Assembly (NCBI RefSeq): GCF_030676415.1
Contig: NZ_JAUUTW010000025.1
Span: 1-64,000 of the forward strand
Origin: Peribacillus frigoritolerans
Lineage (GTDB): Bacteria > Bacillota > Bacilli > Bacillales > DSM-1321
Reading direction: 5' to 3'
Length of the DNA stretch: 64,000 bases
Below the pieces are notes generated by a model. That model was not told the origin of the DNA. It saw nothing but the letters and a program-made list of their open reading frames with translations, and did not search any database. Position numbers and translations under genes: made by a program. This document shows, one piece after another, positions 59,742 through 64,000 of the stretch (position 1 is its first letter; each line of letters opens with the position of its first letter).

Positions 59742-61304
59742 TCAATTAATCGAATCGAGGTGTTTGATCTTAATATTATTAAAGACCGCTTTGCCTCCCT
59801 CTGAGAAGAGGGATATTCCCTTATCATCAAATTCAGGGAATATTAAATTTGAATGTGCAATCTTTCCATCATCCACAAACACCTCAATACTTGTTTTATC
59901 AATGAGGATCTTTAAGTGAACATGTTTCTTGCTAGAATCATATGGAGCCATGCTTTTAATATATTGATTACTTTCGTCAGGGTGTTCAGTAAAAGTTCGA
60001 TTGACATAAGAGTAGTTTTCTTCTGCAAAAATTCCTACGTCAATGTGGCGTGTTTGATCTGCTGATTCCCGAAGCCTTAAGCCTACATTGTTTATGTCTG
60101 ACCAACTGATATCCGCCTCCAATTGATAGACATCACCTTTTACATCTAGTGTTTTGGAACCATTCACTTCAATTTGTTCATAAGAATCCGTTGAACCCGT
60201 CAATTCTTTCAATGCTTCGATAGGTTGTGAAGATAAATAATATAGGTTGTTGCCTGCATGTTTTAGCCCGATTTGGCGAACGATGGAATCCATTCCATTA
60301 AAGCCCTCTTTCAGGGTCGGAGTATTATCGGCATAGGCCCAATTATTCATCCAAGCAAGAGCATACCGTTTGTTATATTTATCGCTTTCTGTTCCATCTT
60401 CAAATGTAACTCCACCATACCAATCGAAGCCATAATCCAACCATTGCGGTTCATTGTGATCTGGGAAGAATTCCATTCCATCAAAGCTTCCAGTCCAATA
60501 GGCGTATGTGTTCGGTTTACCATTCGATTGCCCATTAGCACTGACACCAAGTACCCATTTTAAAGTCCCGTCATCCGCCCGTAACAAATAAAGGTCCGGG
60601 CACTCAACAATACCTATGTTTTTCGTGGCAAAACTGCTCATATACTGCCAATCTTTTAGGTTGTGAGACTTATAAAAACCTACTTTTGTTCCTTCAGCCA
60701 TGACCATTATCCATTTATGATCATTGTCATCCCAGATGATCTTTGGATCTCTAAAATCTTTCGTTCCTGGATTTGAAAGGATAGGATCATCACTGTAGGA
60801 GGTAAATGTTTTACCGTTGTCCGTACTATACCATAGAAATTGTTCCTGTTTACCGCCATCCTTGGAGGGCTGCGTAACGATTGCCACAAGAGCATCTTTT
60901 CCAAAGCCTGCCGTATTTTCCTTGTCCGCAACGACTGATCCCGACCATGGATCTCCATTATCATTGGTGTATTTTGGAATGGCAACCCCTTGATCACTCC
61001 AATGCACCAAGTCCTCTGAGGTTGAATGACGCCATTCTGTTCCATTTCCATCCGGATAATCCCCGTTATAGAGGTAAAAATAATGGTACTCTCCATCAAT
61101 GAAAATCGGCCTCTGAGGATCGTTTTTCCATTTGTCAGGTACAGTGAAATGGTAGTTAGCTCGATACGATTCCTCTTCATGCTTAACTGGTAAAGTCGAT
61201 TTGACTAAATAGACTAATAATCCGGCAATGAACAATCCAAGCATTAAGAGAACCAACGACTTAAAACCTTTCTTATTAAAAATTTTGTCCAAGTAAATCA
61301 CCAC
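59742..61304 (-). CDS. levB: Membrane-anchored GH32 levanase (LevB-like)
   Basis: About 520 residues. An N-terminal helix (about 17-37) anchors the enzyme; the five-bladed GH32 domain follows with the nucleophile motif WKNDPQRPIF, FRDPKI (RDP) and VECPDLY (catalytic Glu), then a C-terminal beta-sandwich (SNLIFPEF; VFVDDGKIAHS). B. subtilis LevB is an endolevanase encoded right after sacB, the same order as here. The start may be GTG 61304 or, with GGTGAT upstream, TTG 61292. A terminator-like hairpin separates it from sacB. Confidence 0.92.
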   Translation of the reverse strand: MVIYLDKIFNKKGFKSLVLLMLGLFIAGLLVYLVKSTLPVKHEEESYRANYHFTVPDKWKNDPQRPIFIDGEYHYFYLYNGDYPDGNGTEWRHSTSEDLVHWSDQGVAIPKYTNDNGDPWSGSVVADKENTAGFGKDALVAIVTQPSKDGGKQEQFLWYSTDNGKTFTSYSDDPILSNPGTKDFRDPKIIWDDNDHKWIMVMAEGTKVGFYKSHNLKDWQYMSSFATKNIGIVECPDLYLLRADDGTLKWVLGVSANGQSNGKPNTYAYWTGSFDGMEFFPDHNEPQWLDYGFDWYGGVTFEDGTESDKYNKRYALAWMNNWAYADNTPTLKEGFNGMDSIVRQIGLKHAGNNLYYLSSQPIEALKELTGSTDSYEQIEVNGSKTLDVKGDVYQLEADISWSDINNVGLRLRESADQTRHIDVGIFAEENYSYVNRTFTEHPDESNQYIKSMAPYDSSKKHVHLKILIDKTSIEVFVDDGKIAHSNLIFPEFDDKGISLFSEGGKAVFNNIKIKHLDSIN

Positions 61305-61359
61305 GCTTTTATTTTCCTATTTTGTTCCTAAGATAATGTAAAACTTATTTAATAAAAAA

Positions 61360-61395
61360 AAGAAAATGCCAATTTTACAGACATTTTCTTTTTTG
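61360..61395. terminator. Hairpin between sacB and levB
   Basis: AAAGAAAATG and CATTTTCTTT arms around a 13-nt loop, with T-runs on both strands. On the minus strand it should partly stop the sacB transcript before levB. Confidence 0.75.
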
Positions 61396-61428
61396 ATTAA
61401 TTTCGTAAAACTCCGGATGAACATTAAA

Positions 61429-62895
61429 TTATTGGTTATTCGTCAGTTGACCCTGTTCCTGAATACTATCTTCTATCACAGCTGTATTTGGCCCTTTAAT
61501 GTTAACTGAAAAACTTGGGGCAAAGGTAGATTTATGGTCTTTAAAATAACCTCTATTTGTCATATAACTTGTGATGACTACATTATCGCTTTCCGGTTGT
61601 GGGATAGCATAGTGAGCATATGTCCAAGTAATATCATAAGGATTAAGATCTTGGTGTAAGACAATTCCTGTTTTATTTAATGGTTTGTATGGGCCAGTTA
61701 AAGAATTTGCCACGTAGCCTAACATGTAAATATCTTTATCATCAATTCCATCAATGGTCATTTTTGATCCTCTTGTACTTGTGAATAAATACCATTTTCC
61801 GTCCTTTTTAAATATGTTAGGACGTTCAATTTCATCCGTTACTGTATTCGAAACAATCAAGGGTTTCATTTCGTTTTTTAATGTATAATCATCGTTTATT
61901 TCAATGATGCCCATTGCACCATTTGCTAATTCAGCTAAACCTTTTTTAGAGCTTTGCAGAAGTTTATCCTTTTCAGCTTGGAAGAACTTATTGCTGTTGC
62001 CATAGTAAGCCCTGTTGTAAAGGGATTCTTCTCCTTGGTAACCATATTCAGTCCCAGTATTCGCTTCAAAAACAAGGTATTTACGACCCTTATCTTCAAT
62101 ATAGTGAGGATCTCTAAATGTATGATTATCACTAAAATTTTCATCAGCGAAAGCCTTATCATGTGATTGATAAAACTTGCTGTCTCCGCCTTCATAGATG
62201 GATTTGTAATCTTCTACGCCATCCACTTGCAATGTATCGGCACCTGACTCAGATACGTTTACTTGAGCTGTTGTTAATGTTTGTTTACCGTATTGCTTGG
62301 AATCTGGTGAAAACTGTCCGCGATTTGTATAGAATAAGCGAACTTCTCCATCAGACGTGAAGGTTGCAGAACCGGACCACTCTTCTGCTTGATTTTTTAA
62401 ATAGGGATCATTTGGAACATTTTTATCATGATCATCAAATACTCTGCCAGCATTTTTCCAAGCATCAATGGATGTTTCTCCAACTTTTTTGTAGAACAAG
62501 TAAATGAACGTATCACTGCCGTTTTTAGGGTCTCCAGCTAAACCAAAAACGATATGATAGCCCTTATATTCTGCCACTGAACCATCAGCGTTTTGTAATG
62601 GCCAAGTATCCCACACATCCATATCGATTAAATTACCTGATTTGTCATACTTTTTTGCTGAGGGAATGTTTTTTATTGTTGATTCGTCAAACTTGGGAAC
62701 TGTAAACTTTGCATCGCCTTGTTGATTAATCATTTTTTGCATGTCGTAACGGGTGATTTGTGAAGTGCCATACTTTTCATTGTGATCTAATGGGTCTTTT
62801 GCCGCCGCGAAAGTTTCTGAGCGACTGCCTCCTAATAAGATAACTGTACTAAGTGTTATTACTGTTGCTTGTTTGGCAAGCCTGTTAAAGTTCAT
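61429..62895 (-). CDS. sacB: Levansucrase
   Basis: A 488-aa GH68 enzyme with a signal peptide (ends near residue 34, ETFAAAKD) and all catalytic motifs: VWDTWPLQNADG (nucleophile Asp), FRDPHY (RDP Asp) and DEIERPNIF (acid/base Glu). The secreted enzyme turns sucrose into levan and glucose. ATG 62895 follows AGGAGGAAGG by about 5 nt; an in-frame ATG at 62919 lies before that site. levB follows. Direct and inverted repeats upstream (63004-63060) may control it; no SacY-type antiterminator site is evident. Confidence 0.95.
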   Translation of the reverse strand: MNFNRLAKQATVITLSTVILLGGSRSETFAAAKDPLDHNEKYGTSQITRYDMQKMINQQGDAKFTVPKFDESTIKNIPSAKKYDKSGNLIDMDVWDTWPLQNADGSVAEYKGYHIVFGLAGDPKNGSDTFIYLFYKKVGETSIDAWKNAGRVFDDHDKNVPNDPYLKNQAEEWSGSATFTSDGEVRLFYTNRGQFSPDSKQYGKQTLTTAQVNVSESGADTLQVDGVEDYKSIYEGGDSKFYQSHDKAFADENFSDNHTFRDPHYIEDKGRKYLVFEANTGTEYGYQGEESLYNRAYYGNSNKFFQAEKDKLLQSSKKGLAELANGAMGIIEINDDYTLKNEMKPLIVSNTVTDEIERPNIFKKDGKWYLFTSTRGSKMTIDGIDDKDIYMLGYVANSLTGPYKPLNKTGIVLHQDLNPYDITWTYAHYAIPQPESDNVVITSYMTNRGYFKDHKSTFAPSFSVNIKGPNTAVIEDSIQEQGQLTNNQ

Positions 62896-63003
62896 ATGCC
62901 TTCCTCCTAGAATGTTCATTAGTATTTAAAAGTAAAGTCTAGTGGAACGGTTCCTTTTTGGGAGTAACGTTCCGCCTGTTTGAAGTACTAATAAAATTAT
63001 AGG

Positions 63004-63060
63004 TTAGTCTTAATTCTATGGATATGTCATATATTGATTAGAATTTAGTCTTATATTGAT
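63004..63060 (-). promoter_or_regulatory. sacB promoter region with direct repeats
   Basis: On the plus strand TTAGTCTTA occurs at 63004-63012 and 63045-63053, 41 bp apart, and ATATTGAT occurs next to the second and about 20 bp before it; ATTCTA/TAGAAT form an inverted pair between them. On the minus strand a TATAAT -10 box (about 62995-63000) has no good -35, as expected for an activated promoter. Confidence 0.5.
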
Positions 63061-63079
63061 ATCGTAGTTTTTGACATAC

Positions 63080-63107
63080 AAAAAAATGCCCCAACAAAGG
63101 AGGCAAA
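63080..63107 (-). terminator. Terminator of the binding-protein gene
   Basis: On the minus strand TGCCTCC-TTTGTT-GGGGCA is followed by seven T residues, just past the stop of the gene ending at 63128. Confidence 0.78.
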
Positions 63108-63127
63108 AAGTGTACAGAAGTCGTATA

Positions 63128-64000
63128 TTATTCGCTTGAAGCCCTTTCCCATGACTTCTGAAACTCGTGCAGTAATTGGCCACGATTAAGCTTGTTTCCT
63201 ACATATAGTTGCATGGCAGCCCCAAATTCTTCTCTTATTCCGACAGGGAAATCATACCAGTTTGAGTATAACGTTTTTCCTTCTTTATAATACTGAATTG
63301 TTTCATCAGCAAGAGGTCCTAAATTGTCAGCTTCAATGTTAGTGAAAGCAGGAATGAATTTAAAGCGTTCTGTCAAAAACATTTTGCCTTGTTCGGAAGA
63401 AACCATCCAATTTAAAAATCTCTTCGCTTCTTTCTTCTTTTCTGGTGTGGTTTGTTTGTTTACAACCCAATAATTCGGTACGCCGACCATCAAGGCTTCC
63501 TTCTTAGGTTGATCGTTTATTGGTATTGGCATAAATCCGATATTCATATTCGGTGATTGTTGATCGATCATCGGCTGTATCCAGTTTCCTTGTTGGATAA
63601 TCGCTGCATTTTCTGACGTGAATAGATTCACTTCCATGTTGTAATCTGTTGATAGCGGGTTATTGTTTCCATACTTTAATGTGACATCCAACAAATTGAT
63701 TAAATCATTGAATTTTTGATTATTATATATTTTTTCAGTTCCATCATTTAGGCCTTTTATAAAAGCCGGTGGATCTTCTTGCTCCGTAAAACCGACATTC
63801 ATTAAGTGGTCACCCAATTTCCACTCTTCATAATATCCAGTTGCAAAAGGAGTAACCCCTGCTTTTTGCAATTTTTCAGCCACTGCTATTAATTCAGTCA
63901 GCGTTTTGGGTAATTCATCGATTCCTTCCTTATTAAATATATCCTTATTATAGATGAATCCGTACCCTTCCAGATTAATCGGCATCCCATGAATTTTCCC
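63128..64000 (-). CDS. Sugar ABC transporter substrate-binding protein (family 1), 5' end outside window
   Basis: At least 290 residues of a family 1 extracellular solute-binding protein; the N-terminal signal/lipobox part lies beyond 64000. Typical features are MPINLEGYGFIYNKDIFNKE, LPKTLTELIAVAEKLQKAGV and PIPINDQPKKEALMVGVPNY, then NYWVVNKQT and RFLNWMVSSEQGKMFL. It belongs with carbohydrate (MsmE/MalE-type) importers. Its position next to sacB-levB suggests uptake of sucrose, fructo-oligosaccharides or levan fragments. The permease genes, if present, would lie outside the window or elsewhere. Confidence 0.88.
   Translation of the reverse strand, partial: GKIHGMPINLEGYGFIYNKDIFNKEGIDELPKTLTELIAVAEKLQKAGVTPFATGYYEEWKLGDHLMNVGFTEQEDPPAFIKGLNDGTEKIYNNQKFNDLINLLDVTLKYGNNNPLSTDYNMEVNLFTSENAAIIQQGNWIQPMIDQQSPNMNIGFMPIPINDQPKKEALMVGVPNYWVVNKQTTPEKKKEAKRFLNWMVSSEQGKMFLTERFKFIPAFTNIEADNLGPLADETIQYYKEGKTLYSNWYDFPVGIREEFGAAMQLYVGNKLNRGQLLHEFQKSWERASSE

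Overview
The window looks like chromosomal DNA of a low-GC, endospore-forming member of the Bacillaceae, most likely Peribacillus (the Bacillus simplex/frigoritolerans group). Supporting evidence is seen in the sequence: spore germination receptor genes, a SleB-type cortex-lytic hydrolase, YmaF, DUF1540 and FbpA proteins, a sacB-levB pair, a CYP102A remnant, strong AGGAGG-type ribosome sites, TTG/GTG starts and the common Bacillaceae dispersed repeat ending in GCCCGCGGAAAGCGAG. The genus is inferred from gene content only.

1-29.5 kb is mostly ordinary chromosome: a DMT exporter with a divergent LysR regulator; an ECF41 sigma factor with its AhpD-like partner and a matching promoter; a reduced germination operon (broken C subunit, D-type subunit, B subunit, no A subunit); a LytS/LytT two-component system followed by a CstA-family carrier with candidate operators; a long 21-bp-period repeat array running into the 3' end of an O-methyltransferase gene; a PRD regulator followed by two near-identical EIIB genes, a UlaA-type EIIC and a HAD phosphatase; a decayed patch (19.4-20.7 kb) with dispersed repeats and an MFS pseudogene; a Fur-boxed siderophore ABC operon; YmaF; a quinone-oxidoreductase-like MDR protein; an MtaD-type deaminase; and two FbpA-like genes preceded by a candidate small RNA or attenuator.

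29.5-53.6 kb is an accessory region of short, mostly single-gene units: hydrolases, phosphatase, PAP2/BcrC, FabZ, NUDIX, LOG, MazG, MBL-fold, AzlCD with a MocR regulator, thioesterase, GNAT, DUF454, DinB, PadR-HAAS, VOC, SleB-like hydrolase, DNA alkylation repair, asparaginase, chloramphenicol acetyltransferase and PhzF. Many are frameshifted or truncated. From about 30.7 kb on, the gaps carry about 17 same-orientation copies of a structured element: a terminator hairpin whose stem changes by compensating substitutions, followed by a conserved tail (consensus GAACTAACGGGGCAGGTTAG), and in complete copies a matching TTCAACTAAC arm upstream. The result resembles a cassette array. This is the most unusual feature of the window. 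The same region holds a P450 reductase fragment cut off next to an IS3-family end, a second 21-bp repeat array, a 0.2-kb direct repeat flanking the SleB-like gene, and a cat gene with a translation-attenuation leader.

53.6-64 kb returns to stable chromosome: an OmpR-type response regulator, its histidine kinase and a PepSY protein; a beta-carbonic anhydrase coupled to a SulP anion transporter (likely bicarbonate uptake); and, on the minus strand, levansucrase (sacB) followed by membrane-anchored levanase (levB), downstream of a sugar ABC transporter binding protein cut by the window edge.
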